Shown here: positions 1 to 11,022 of the stretch, one piece after another | How positions within the stretch are numbered: the stretch's first letter is position 1 | Layout: each line of letters begins with the position of its first letter | Origin: Pyropia haitanensis | Lineage: Eukaryota > Rhodophyta > Bangiophyceae > Bangiales > Bangiaceae | Assembly: GCA_008729055.1 (NCBI GenBank) | Contig: SDUX01000008.1 | Coordinates: forward strand, 1,984,001 to 2,048,000 | Reading direction: 5' to 3' | Length of the DNA stretch: 64,000 bases | Made by a program: the position numbers and the translations under genes | The notes under the pieces: model-generated | Seen by the model: the letters and a program-made list of their open reading frames with translations, nothing else | The model's database searches: none | Told to the model about the DNA's origin: nothing

Positions 1-1702
1 CGCTCACCTCTGGCAGCAACCCTAATCACTACCCCAGACAGTCGTTCCCTCCCCTCCAAAGCGGGCCCATCCAGTCGCCGTGGAGCAAGCCCACTCGCGC
101 GAGTACTCGCAGCGACGCGACAGCTGCAAAACGCAACGAGAGCGCAATGACGGCACACGAGAGGGTAATACGTGTACACGCGGGACGAGAAGTCGTGACA
201 CTCGCGGCGCGCACGAGCCACGGCCTCTGGCAGCAGGAAACGACGGAAACGCGTGCCTCGCAAGCGAAGTGCGCAATTAATGAAATAAGAGAACAAATTA
301 AAAATAAACTTGACAAGGAAGATAAATGGCTCCTGACGAATATGATGAGAACGCACACTATAAGCTATAGCGGAAACGAATGCAACGTGTACACATTGTG
401 TAGCAATCAATAGCGGCAGACAAGAAGACGAATTGGAACCAGGCGACCGTCGCACTAGCACAGGCCAGTTCTGCCAAGAGGAAGCCGCCACCAGTCACAT
501 ATCCGCTCTCAGCGTGACTGTGTATTCCTTGTAGAAGCCGTCAAGGCTGATTTGATTAAGTGTGAATGGTGCCAGTCTCGAGGTCGGCGCACTACCGCCA
601 GATTGGCCTGCTCACGACCGCCGCACTCGAAAGCTAATCAAGCCAGCAATGGCTTCGGAGCTGTGGCCAGGCCATCTTGAATACACGATGAACGGTTGGA
701 GTCTTGTTGTTTGCTGATTGGTAAGGTACAGGAACGCGCGGTTCTTCACAGTCATCATTGCCGCTGCGTACAATCATCGCGTCCATCCCCTTGCGAGTGA
801 TATCCAACGAGTCTCTGAGACAGTCGGAAAGCCGCTGACGCAATCAAAAAGGGCACTTCAATCGGTCTCGCCCCCATCAGGGACGCAAATGTAAACCGTA
901 GCTGGATCGCCCTTATTCAACGGCTGATTTATCGCTAATCACGTAATAAACGAGTTGTTTGCTTCGTTTTGCATCGTTTAAGTACACAAATAGCGGTATC
1001 TAGGGGAAATAGCAAAAAAAAAATAGAGGAAGTTTAAGAAACATTAGTAAAAGTTATGAAACACAAGAAAAGATTAGGTAAATGTGAACTTTCTCGGCGT
1101 GTCAATCAAGTTTCAAAACAGACCCAATTCAAAAAAAAATTCTCGTGTGTGCATGGGACGGGAGCCGAATTATCAAACCCCCCACGTCTGGGGGGGGTCG
1201 GATCACATGTGATCCAACGCCCCCCCGGGAAAGGTCTGTCCACGTGTGTGTCCCAAAGTTTAGACACGTCGTCTTTTGCGTACTCGATACTGTTATCATT
1301 GTTGATGTCTCCTTATTGCACACACGTTGTTGATCTCGCTCGTACCTGGGGAATTCAGAGAGCCAGTGGGGAGTCCGCTCGCAGCCTCGCGCGAGCGCAG
1401 CCGCTCTTGTTGTGGTCGACACAAGCGCCGCCGCCTCGCCGCGGCCGCGACGCGCACGTGGTGCCGTTGCCCCGCGGCGCGGGGCTCGGCGGGCGCCACG
1501 CCGCCCGTCCCGCGCGGCGACCGCCCCGCCTCGCCGCGCGTGGCGGTCGCGGCGGCGGCTGCTGCGGCTGCGGCTGCGGCGGTGGTGGTGGCGGCGACGG
1601 AGGCCAACGGGGGGGGCGGCCGCCGCCAGCGGCGGGCGCCCGGTGCGGTCCCCCAGACGTTGGGCGTGTGGGGTGGCGGCGACGGCAGCAGCGGCGGCGG
1701 CA

Positions 1703-1739
<37 letters not shown>

Positions 1740-1766
1740 CAGCGGCGGCGGCGGTAGTGCCGTCGG

Positions 1767-1797
<31 letters not shown>

Positions 1798-2030
1798 AGC
1801 CGCCGACGTGGCACACGGCCAGACCGCAGCGGCGTGCCGGGTGGCCGCTGCGTGAGGCGCGTGCCGCCCACGGCCGCCGCTCGCCGCGCGTCCGCCAGCG
1901 GGGCCACGGCTCCCCGCCCGTGAACCGGCGGCGACGGCGCTGCGGCGGGCCGGACCCCCCCCGGCGCGGCCGCCCCGCCGGCGCGGCGCGCTGCGTATGC
2001 CGCCCCCCCCCCCCCCCGCGGCTGCCCATC
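1..2030. other. Intergenic, AT-richer than the rest; no supported gene
   Basis: The first ~1.35 kb is clearly less GC-rich than the rest of the window and has only short random-looking frames. From ~1.35 kb the composition jumps to GGC/GCC-repeat DNA in which all six frames are open; no frame shows a recognisable domain. It holds a hairpin/palindrome at 1178-1215. The GC-rich part may be the promoter and 5' leader of the gene starting at 2031. Confidence 0.5.
1178..1215. repeat. Hairpin followed by perfect 16-bp palindrome
   Basis: A C-run/G-run hairpin (CCCCCCA at 1178-1184, TGGGGGG from 1189) is followed by the perfect palindrome GGATCACATGTGATCC at 1200-1215. The palindrome resembles the GGATCA..TGATCC hairpins placed next to the ends of the transposable element at 10964-12495, so it may be a relic end of a related element. 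No matching terminal repeat was found here. Confidence 0.5.
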
Positions 2031-4301
2031 ATGATGAGCGGCGGCGGCGGCGGCGGCGGCGGCGTCAGCAGCCGCAACCGGAGCCCCAGCCCCGACGCGC
2101 ACCGCCGCCCCAACCGCGACGACGACCCGACGACGCCGCACGTGCCTGGCGGCACGGGCGGGGATGCCGGCGCCCGCCCACCCCCCGGCGGGTGCCGGCC
2201 GGCCGACGTGGCGCCCGCGTGGCTGCTCGCGGGCCCCCCCGCGGGGACCGCCTCCGCATCAGCGCGGTCATGTCGCTGGGCGGCCGGCCGGCGGCGCAGG
2301 CGCGGGCGCTCGCCGCGCTCGCCGTGTTTGCGCCGGGGGAGGACCAGCGGCGGCTGTCGGCGACGCTCGCCGCGTCGGCGGGCGCCAAGGCCCGCCGCGC
2401 GGGGGTGGACGTGCTCGGCGGTGGCGGCGGTGGCGGCGGCGGCGGCGGCGGCGGTGGGGGTGGCGGCGACGGGGGTGGCGGGGGGGGGGGGGGGGGGGGC
2501 GGCCGCCCGTCGGCGGCCGCGACGGACACGGCGTGGGTGGCGGCGGTCGCGGCGGCGACGGCGGTGGCGCCGCCCGCGGCGGACAGCGTGCTGGGCGAGG
2601 CGGTCGCGGCGCTCGTCGCGGCCGCGCGGGCGCACCTGGGCGGCCGCCTCGGCCGGTCGCGGCTGGAGCGGGTCACCGCCCTGGCGCCGACGGCGGCGTG
2701 GGAGGCCGCCATGGGGCTGGGAGGCCTGCATGAAGGGCGGGAAGACGGCCACCCGCTCGCCGCCACTGACTATGCGGGTGGGGGAGAGGAGGAAGAGGGG
2801 GGGGGGGGCTGGGCGTCGGAGCACCCGCTGGGGGTGGACGACCCGTTTGGCGTCGCCGATGGGGGGGCGACGCCCGGTGGGGGTGCCGCCGCCGCCGGTG
2901 CCGCCGCCGCCGCCGCCGCCGCCGCCAGGGACCTGCCGCCGACGCCCGCGACGGACGACGCCCTCGACGCGTGGCGGGCGGTGGAGGAGGTGCTGCCGCC
3001 GAGCGTGCCGCTGCTCGCGCGCTCCCTCCGCCCGCCCGGCCTGGACGACCTGCTCGGCCGCCTCGGGCCGGGCTTTGTCGTTGACCCTGGCGCGCCCGAC
3101 CTCGAGGCGGAGCTCGACAGGGGGCGCCACCCGCGGGCTGTCACCGGCGGCGGTGGCGGTGGCGGTGGCGGTGGCGGTGGCGGCGGCGGCGGCGGCGGCG
3201 GCGGGGCGGGTGGCGGCGGCCACGGCGGGGCGGCCGCCGGCGGGCGGGCGGCTGGCGGTCCCGGCGGGCCCCCCACCGACGGCATGTCGGGCCTCGCCCT
3301 CCGCACCAAAGAGGCGATGAGCCGCGTCGCGAACGAGCAGTACGCGCGGCTGGTCAGCAGCACCCCCCCCGTCGCGGACGGCCGGGGCGTGACGAGCCGC
3401 GCGACGCACCTCAACCTGATGCTCCTCTCCGGGTCGGCGCGCACCACGCAGGCGCGGACGGCGGTCGAGGCGGCCGGCGACGACGAGCTCCCCGCCGCCC
3501 CGGACACGCTCGCCGCGCGCGAGGCGGGCCGCGCCGCCGCGCGGGCCGCGCGCGACGCCGCGCGGCGTGACGCGGAGCGCGCGCGTGCCGCGGCTGCCGC
3601 CGAGCGCGACGCACGGCGGCAGCAGGCCGCCGCGCGCCGGGCGGCGGCGACGCCCAAGCGCGTCCGCACCGCCCGGGGCGCGACGGTGCTCACGTCCGCG
3701 TCGTCCTCGTCCGAGGCGGACCGCGACGCGCCGGCCGCCGCGCGGCCAGTCTTTGCGAGCGTGGCCGTCGCGTCTGGCGACGACGAGGACGAGGCGGACG
3801 CGCCGCGGCGGCGGCGGCGGCGGCGGCGGCGCGACGCCGACGCCCCCCCCTCCGCCGGCGGCGGCGGCACGGGCGACCGCGACCGGGACGGCGGCCGCGG
3901 CGGCGGCCGCGGCCGCCGCCGCCGCCGCCGCGTCGATGACGACTTTGTGGTGGCCGACAGCGACGGCGACGGCGGCAGCAGCGAGGCGCGTGCCGCCGCG
4001 GCGGGCGCGCGGCCACGGCAGCGGCGGCGGCGGCGGCCGAGCCCGCTCGCCGAGGCGGAGGCCGCGCTCGACCGCCGCGACGCGGCGCGCCGCGGCAAGC
4101 GTGCCAAGACGGCGGCCGCGCCCGCGGCGGCGGCGGCGGCACGGGGAGGGGGGGGGGCGACGCTGCCCGCCGGGCGGGGGGGCCCTCCCGGCCGCGCGGG
4201 CGGCGACCGGCCGCCCCGCGCGACGTGGACGAGGAGGAGGCGGGGGCGGGCGCCAGCGCGGCGGCGGCTGCGCCGCCGCCGCGACGGCGGCACGCGGCGG
4301 C

Positions 4302-4332
<31 letters not shown>

Positions 4333-4744
4333 CCCGCGACGGTCATCCTAGACGACGAGTCGGTGGGCCCGACGTCGCCTCCCCCCCCCCCCCCGCGGCG
4401 GCGCTCGCGTCGGCCGAGGCGATCGCAACGGCGCAGGCGGAGCGGGAGCTGCGGGTGGACATTGCGACGGCGCGGTCCAAGCTGCCGCCCGCGCTCGTTG
4501 GCATGGCCGCCCGCCTCGACTGGCGCGCCAACCTCGTCGTCACCCGGTTCTTCAACCTGTCCAACCGGGCGCCGCTGTTCGCGCCAGGCGCGTCCGTGCT
4601 GACGTTTGATGTCGAGACCGTGCCCGTCCGCGAGGGGGGGGGGGGGGGCCGGTCACCAGCTACCGCGTCACCAGCCTCGAGCTCAAGGTCGACGGCAAGT
4701 GGCGGCTCAAGCGGAATAAGCGGGCCGCCGCGCGGGTGCCTTGA
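2031..4744 (+). CDS. Hypothetical Gly/Ala/Arg-rich protein, unrecognised C-terminal domain
   Basis: I do not recognise this gene. The best start is ATG 2031 (MMSGGGGGGGG, then SSRNRSPSPDAHRRPNRD). At a C-run near 2234-2241 the frame changes and continues as RGDRLRISAVMSLGGRP and an Ala-rich helical stretch, then Gly runs, a helical segment around 3294-3480 (MSGLALRTKEAMSRV...), long Arg/Ala/Asp-rich segments with acidic VDDDFVVADSDGD, and KRGKRAK-type basic clusters that look like nuclear localisation signals. After a C-run (4381-4394) and a G-run (~4636-4648), each changing frame, comes a compact C-terminus: RSKLPPALVGMAARLDWRA, FFNLSNRAPLFAPGASVLTF, then LELKVDGKWRLKRNKR and TGA at 4744. 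The conserved-looking C-terminus suggests a real folded domain after a disordered body. A nuclear role is inference only. Confidence 0.5.
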
Positions 4745-7700
4745 TGCAACAGGGCGGGGGGGGGAGTGCGGGGGGGGGGGTGGGGGTGGGCGGGAGCGGG
4801 CCTCTGCGGGGGGGGGGGTGGGGACCCTTTGGTTGCTGCTACTTGTTGGTGTCCTTTGTGGGGTGGGCGCCCCGGCCGCGACGCCCGTGTACGCGGGCGC
4901 CGTGGCTTGTTGCCGCGAGCTTGCCCCCCGGCCGTGGGTGGCGCCGCATCCACCGTGGGCGGTGGGCGTCGTCCCATGGCAGACGCGTCGTGGGGGTCCC
5001 GTCCGTTTGTTCTTCTGACCTCACTGCCTACGCCCCCCCCGCGTGCAATTTTCTTGCGGCGGTCCACGGCTGCGCTTGCGCGCAGCCGCTGCCGCCACCG
5101 CCGCGGACCCGCCGCCCCTGTGGGATGGTCGGGCCGGGGAGCACAGGCCGCTTCTCCCCCCCCCCCCCCCTCCTGCTCCTTCCCGCCCTCCTCATGCTCG
5201 TTTTTTCTGTCAGGATGTGCCTCGGTGACTCCTTGTTTTTTGTTTGAGGAACGCATCAGACGTGCCACACGGTCGTGATGGTCCTTTGTTCTTTTGGCAG
5301 CTGTTTCCTCTCCGTCACTGGCGGGCGCTGCTGGATGCCAGAGTCGCGAGGGGGGAACCGCGACACAGCTGTGCGTGCACGCGTCGGTCGCGCCGCGAGC
5401 AGCGCGCGTCGGTTGGGGAGTGGGGGAGTGCCGCCGCCACGGCCGCGGCCGTCGCCAACGTCGACGCGGGGCTTGGGGGCCACCCCGCGGCGCGACCACC
5501 GCGGCGGCGGCTGCGGCCAGCGGCGCGCTCGTTGTCGTCGGGGGGAGGTCCGTCGAGGCCGCTGCGGGCGGGGTGCGGTTCGCCTGGCGGTCCGCGTCGG
5601 GAGGCGCTGTGGCGGGGGCGGACCGGCGGGAGCGGCAGGGGGGGAGCGCGGGGGGTGGGCCGCCGCGGCCGGCCGCCGCGGCCGCCGCCGCCGTCGTGCG
5701 GGTGGCGCCCCTGACCCCTGCCCGCCGCGGCCGCGTCGGGGGGCGACACGGCGGGCGGCGCGGGCGACGGCGGGGCGGCCCGGTGGCGGCCGTGGCCACG
5801 CGTGCCGCGGCGCTGGTGGCGGCGGCGGCGGCAGCGGCGGCGGCGGCGACACGCTGGGCGCGAGCGGCGGCGGCGGCGGCGACGCGCCACGCGGGGGACC
5901 CGCGCTGCCCGTTGTGGCAGGGCCCCCAGCGGGGTAATCCCGCGAGGGGCAGCCTCAAGCCGTCCAGTTCTTGGGCGTGTGGGGGCCGCCGCGGCCTGGA
6001 CCGCATCCACGATGATGGCGCGCCGCCGCAGCCCCTACCCAGCCTGCCGATGCGACCGTCGTGGCTGCTGGGCGGCTGTACTACCCTGACGGGCGTGTCA
6101 CCGCGGCGAGGGCGGCGGCAAGGGCGGCGGCGGCGGCGGGGAGGGGACGCCCCCGCGCGTGCCCCCACCGCCCTGCGCGGTCGCGGTTGTCCTGGCACGC
6201 ACGGGCTGGGCGCGGCAGGCGGGTGGGCCGGTGGGCACCCGCCACGGCTCCACCAGGTTGTACCTGGCTCTGAATGGCCCGGGGTGGGAGGGGACGGGTC
6301 GGGTGACAGCGGCTGGGGGGGGGGGGAGGCGGGGGCACGGCCCCGCCGCTGCCGCCGCCGCCGCCGCCACCCCCGAGCATGCGGCCCCCACCCCGCCGCA
6401 CGATGTGGTTCTCTACGGCGGCGGCGGTGGCCCGAAGAAGCGGCCCACGATGTACGCGGCGGCATCTGGCGCACGCGGCAGCGGCAGCTGCGAAAGGCGG
6501 ACAAAGCCAAAACCTGTGGGCGTAGTCCATGACGTCTGCCGCGGCAAGACACCGAAACGGCAGCCTTGCGCATGACAGTCGAACGCAGTAACAAAAGCTG
6601 CACGCGGGAGCAGCGGCATGCGACAACAGTAGCGGCAGCAGACCGCGGCGTCAGCGGCAGCAGGCCAAGATGGCGGCGGTAGCAGACAGCAGCACGAGGT
6701 GGTGAGGGCAGCAGACAGCAGCACGAGGTGGTGCGGGCAGCAGGCAGCAAGCGGCAGCAAGCAGCAGGCCGAGGCGGGAACGGCAGCGGCAGCAGGCCGA
6801 GGCGGCAGGGACAGCAGGCCGAGGCGGCCACGACAGCTGGCAGAGGCGGCCGCGACGGAAGGCCGAGGCGGCAGCGACAGCAGGCCGAGGCAGCAGAGTG
6901 CGACGGCTCGTGGTGGTGCGGGGTCCCCGCACCCGAGCACGCCCACGCCGGCCAGTTGCTCGTCGCCGCCGGTATGGCGGCGGCGGCCGTGGCAGGGGCG
7001 GTATCGCACCGCACGTGAACGGCGCGTCGAAGTGGGTGGCCGGAGACGCATTGGGGGGGTCGCTCCTCGTGAGCATCCGCCCGGTCGAGATTTGGCATGT
7101 CCTGTCCTTCCTGTGTACAGCCCAGCGTATGACCATCGAGTCCACGCGGATCACGCCCTCGAGGCTCGCAGATGAGATACGCGCGCGGGCGGTGCCGGCC
7201 TGATCCGTCCTCTCGCCAAGGCCATCCGAATTGTGTGTTGTTGTGTCTGGCCGCCGCCCATTGGCGCAGTGGCCGGCGTGGCGTGCGAAAAATATCTCGG
7301 CGGGCCCCATGCCAACTCCACCTGGAAGCCGTCGGTGGCGGCACGCCCGTGGTCTCCGACCCCCACCCTCCTACCCCCACGCCTCACGCGACAGCCCGCT
7401 TGGGCACCCACGCGGTCGTGCAGGCAACTGCCCGGCGGCGGGCGGGTCGCATTGCCGCGGTCGTCGTCCCCGTCCACCCCCCGCCGCCTCGTTCCCGCCC
7501 TCCCCACGCCCCCTTGGTCGGCCGCCCCCTCCCTCCCCTACCGTCCCCCCTCCCTGGTGGCCGCCGCTTAATCCGGCAGCGGCGCCGCTGGCGGAGCGCT
7601 GCCACCCTCGAGACCGCCGCCGGCACCTACGCGCGTGCCGGTCGGCGCCGCCCCCCGCGCTTGACGCGGCTGCGGCGGTTCGCTCACCGCTTTGAGGTTC

Positions 7701-7871
7701 CTCCCCTGCCCCTCAGGACCCGACTGCCTCTCCCCCCCGGTCCCCCCCCCCCCCCGGTCCACCCCCCCCCCCCCCCACTTCTCCCCCCGGACATTCCCCG
7801 CTCATTCCCCCTCCTCCCCTTTCCCACCGCCGCCACCACCACCACCCTCTGCCGCACCGCCGCCCTCGGGC
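4745..7871. other. Long gap; weak coding signals on + around 5.3-6.6 kb
   Basis: No gene can be supported. On the + strand between ~5294 and 6579 there are protein-like stretches in different frames (SGALVVVGGRSVEAAAGGV; AAGRLYYPDGRVTAARAAA; STRLYLALNGPGWEGTGRV; PEHAAPTPPHDVVLYGGGG), which could be one hypothetical gene broken by homopolymers. 6582-6900 is a simple repeat region and 7000-7870 shows only Pro-rich frames and pyrimidine-rich leader-like DNA in front of the next gene. Confidence 0.3.
6682..6893. repeat. Degenerate tandem repeats
   Basis: Two exact copies of a 23-base unit (GCAGACAGCAGCACGAGG...) start at 6682 and 6711 (29-bp period). They run into an array of imperfect units built on CAGCAGGCCGAGGCGGC up to about 6893. 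Confidence 0.8.
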
Positions 7872-8049
7872 ATGAATGCCATGAGCGGCAGCGGCGGTGG
7901 CGGCGGCGCGGGCGCCCGCTCCCCGCGCCCGGCCGCGTCGGCGGCCATGGCCGTGCCCGGCCGCTCGGCCGGCACGGACGCGGCGGTCGCGGCCGACGCG
8001 GCCGCCGCCGTCGCCGCGTCTGCCGACGACAGTGGCGGCGGCAGCAGCA

Positions 8050-8080
<31 letters not shown>

Positions 8081-8527
8081 GGACGGTCGGCCGCCGGGGG
8101 GGCTCGACGACGCCGCCGACGACCTGTGCGGGGGGGGCGGCGGGGGGGGGGGGGGGGCGGCAGCGCCACCCTCGCCTCCTCCCTCATGCTGTCGCACGTG
8201 TCGCCGCGCGTGACCGCCACGCGGCCGGGGGGGGGGGCGCCGCCGGGGGGCACCCCGTCGGCCCGGCGCCAGCCGCCGACCGCGGCCGTGCTCGCCGACG
8301 CGGCGGATGCGCTCGGCAGCGTCGCCGCGCGCGGCAGCGCGGGCGGGCCGTCGTCGTCGTCGTCTGCGGCGGCGGCGGCGGCGGCGCTGCCCACCGTGGA
8401 GGGTGCCCCGCTCGATGCTTTTGACCGGCCAACGACGCCGCCGCCCCGCCTGCGGCGGTTTGTGTCCTACTCGTACGGGGAGGCGGGCACGCACATGCGG
8501 CGGCGGTCTGCTGGGTGGGGCGGCGGC

Positions 8528-8570
<43 letters not shown>

Positions 8571-9686
8571 TGCTGGCAGGCGGTCTGTCTCCGCTAGACG
8601 AGGCGGACATGTCGTTTGATGCGGCGAACCTCCCGCCGGGTGGCGTCAGCAGCGCGGGCGCCCGGCTCAGCGCCAGTGTGTGCGGCGGCGGCTTGCACCG
8701 CCGCCACACGTTTGCCGCCGCGCGGCCGCCGGCGACCGTGTCGTGGAGCGGCGGGTGGGGGACAGGCGGGGGGGGGGGGTTGAGGGCGGGCACGCCCGCC
8801 CGCGCCGCCCCGCGCGCGCCCCGCCGCCGCAGCCGCGGGCTGTCCCGCGTCAACCGGGCGGTGGAGGTGCGGTGGGTGCCCGCGCCGACGGCGGCGGCGG
8901 CGGCGGCGGCGGCAGCTACTACCGCGTCGGTGGGCGGGGCGGCCGCCCGGCCCGCCGGCCGGTGGGCGGTGGAGGCGGTGGCGCGGCTGGTGCCCGACCC
9001 TCCTCCGTACGGGGTGCTGGTGTCGGTCACCGCCGCGGCGGTGTGTGACTCGGACGTGGAGCTGCTGCGCGGCGGGTACCACCCGCGGGAGGTGTGTGGG
9101 GGGTGCCCGGCCGCGGCCGACGACCCGCCCACCGATGAGGACGACAGCGACGCGGGGGGGGGAGGCGGCCACGACGCGTGGCGCGGTGGCGGCGGCCGCC
9201 GCGGCGGCACGCCCGCGTACGCGCTCCGCCACCGGCTGGGGGGGCGGCCGGCCGAGGCGGGCGCGCCGCCGGGCCGGCGCCTCCCCCCACCCTGGGCATT
9301 GCCCACCGCCGCGGTCGTGCCCGGCGGGGAGCTCGTCGGCCGCGTCATTGCGGTGGGCACCCGCGTCACGCACGTGGCCGTTGGCGACGCGGTCGCCGCG
9401 GGGGGGACGCTCCCGCCCGAGCGGACGCCCCCGCCGGCGCGGGTGGCGGGGGCGGCCGCCGCCCGCGCGGGCGCGCCCGCCGGCCGCCGCCGCCCCCCCC
9501 GGCCGCGCCAGCTGGGCGTGGCCGTCGACGGCGGCTGGGCGGCGTTTGTGCTGCTGCCCGCCGTCGCGGTGCACCCCGTCGCGGAGCGGCTGCTGTCGCC
9601 GTGGGGCGTCGCCGCCGGCCGGCTGGCCGCCCTCGGCGCGGCCGTCGCGGCGCTGCCGGCCGCGTCGGCGGCCGCCAGAGGCGCCG

Positions 9687-9718
<32 letters not shown>

Positions 9719-10492
9719 CACGAGCGGGGGGGGGGGGGGGGGGGGGGCGACGGCGCTGGTGCTCGCGTCGGCCGCGTGTGTGGCTGACGTGCCGCTGGTG
9801 GCGCTGCTGCTCGGCCGGGCGGGGTGGGTGCCCCTGTTTCACGCGGATGGGGGGGGGGGGGAGGGGCGGCGGCGGTGGCCGCCGCGCTCGCACGACTGCC
9901 GGTCGGCGCCGCCGGGCTGGGCGTCGTCTCCACCGACACGCTGCTGTCACGCTACACGCCGGTGGCGGCCGGGGTTGAGGGTGGTGGCGGCGGCGACGGC
10001 GGCGACGGTGGCGGAGGCGGCGGCGGCGGCGGCGCGCCGCCGCTGGCGGGCGCGCTCGACTTGACGGGTGGCACCTCGGACGGCCTGGCCGCGGCGCTCG
10101 CGGTGCTGCCACCGCGGGGCGTGCTGGTCCTCGCGCCGTGCCGGACGGGGGTGCCCACCGCCGGGGCGGCGGCCCCCCCCCCCCCCCCCCCGGCTGCCGC
10201 TCCCAGTGCCCCCCCCAGCAGGGGGCTGCCGCTGGACGCGGTCCTCGCCAAGGGCCTCACCGTCGTGGGCGTCCCGCCCGACGCGGGCGACTACGCGGCG
10301 GGCCTGCACGCCGCCGCCGACCTCAGCGACACGGTGCCCGTCGCCGCGCTGGGCGTGCGGCAGGTGCCACTCGGCGGCGCGCCGCCGGTGCTCGCCGCGC
10401 TCGCCGCGGGGCGGCCGACGGGCGGGCGGCTGGTGCTGGTGCCGCCGCCGCCGGTGACGGCCGAGCCGCCGCGGCGGGGGGGGGGCGGGGGG

Positions 10493-10530
<38 letters not shown>

Positions 10531-10714
10531 TGCCGCCGGCCACGGCGTGGCCACCGCCGCCGCGGCGCCCGCCGCCGCTGCGGGCGCCACCGTCGACGGC
10601 GATGACGATGACGTGGATGGGGAGGGCGGCTGGGAGGTGGACCCGCCGCCCGTGTCGCCCAAGATGTCCCCGTGTGCGAGCCCGTCCTTTTTTCCGCCGA
10701 CGCTCGCGTTGTGA
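7872..10714 (+). CDS. Divergent medium-chain (zinc-type) alcohol dehydrogenase-like protein
   Basis: An MDR-superfamily oxidoreductase-like protein behind ~350 residues of Gly/Ala/Ser-rich sequence. ATG 7872 opens MNAMSGSGGGGGAGARSPRP. The frame changes at the G-run 8142-8157 and continues through VSYSYGEAGTHMRRR, long Gly runs and RRRSRGLSRVNRAVEVRWVP into a GroES-like domain: AAAVCDSDVELLRGGYHP, then VVPGGELVGRVIAVGTRVTH and VGDAVAAGG, and DGGWAAFVLLPAVAVHPVAE. After G-runs at 9726-9747 and 9849-9861 (frame change each) come ATALVLASAACVADVPLVAL, an NAD-fold part (LDLTGGTSDGLAAALAVLPP) and the MDR tail VLAKGLTVVGVPPD...GGRLVLVP. The catalytic-zinc His of PGHE is Gly here (PGGE) and no structural-zinc cysteine cluster is clear, so it may be zinc-independent or non-catalytic. 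Family assignment is good; substrate unknown. Confidence 0.65.
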
Positions 10715-10959
10715 GGGTCACGGCGGCCGCCACGTGGGGGGGGGAAGGGGGGGGGGGGGGGGTTAGCGCCTGCTCGCTGGACTTTTTTTGTGCGTTGTGG
10801 GGGGGGAGGGCAGGCAGTGTGCTCGCGGGGTGGTGGCGGCGCTGGTATTGTTATTTTTTTGGGAGGTGGGCACGATGCAAACCGCATGAGCAGCCCAAAC
10901 ATGGTGAGTGAACGTACATTCGACACGGAACATCCGGTACACCATGATCTACAGTTTGA
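10715..10959. other. Intergenic / 3' UTR
   Basis: G-rich then AT-richer sequence after the dehydrogenase-like gene; contains TTATTTTTTT near 10850. Nothing else seen. Confidence 0.4.
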
Positions 10960-11022
10960 CTAGTGTCTATTCTACCGGAGATGAGGATCAAATGATCCTC
11001 ACCTGAGGATCATTTGATCCTC
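10960..11022. repeat. Left terminus: TIR plus subterminal hairpin pair
   Basis: CTAG, then the 14-bp terminal inverted repeat, then two mutually inverted copies of an 18-bp sequence beginning GAGGATCA (10983-11000 and 11005-11022). Each copy is itself a hairpin. Confidence 0.85.

Noticed and set aside
4660..7380. A 906-residue minus-strand protein
   Set aside because: Arg/Pro-rich shadow frame with no domain, overlapping several equally open frames; typical of very GC-rich DNA.
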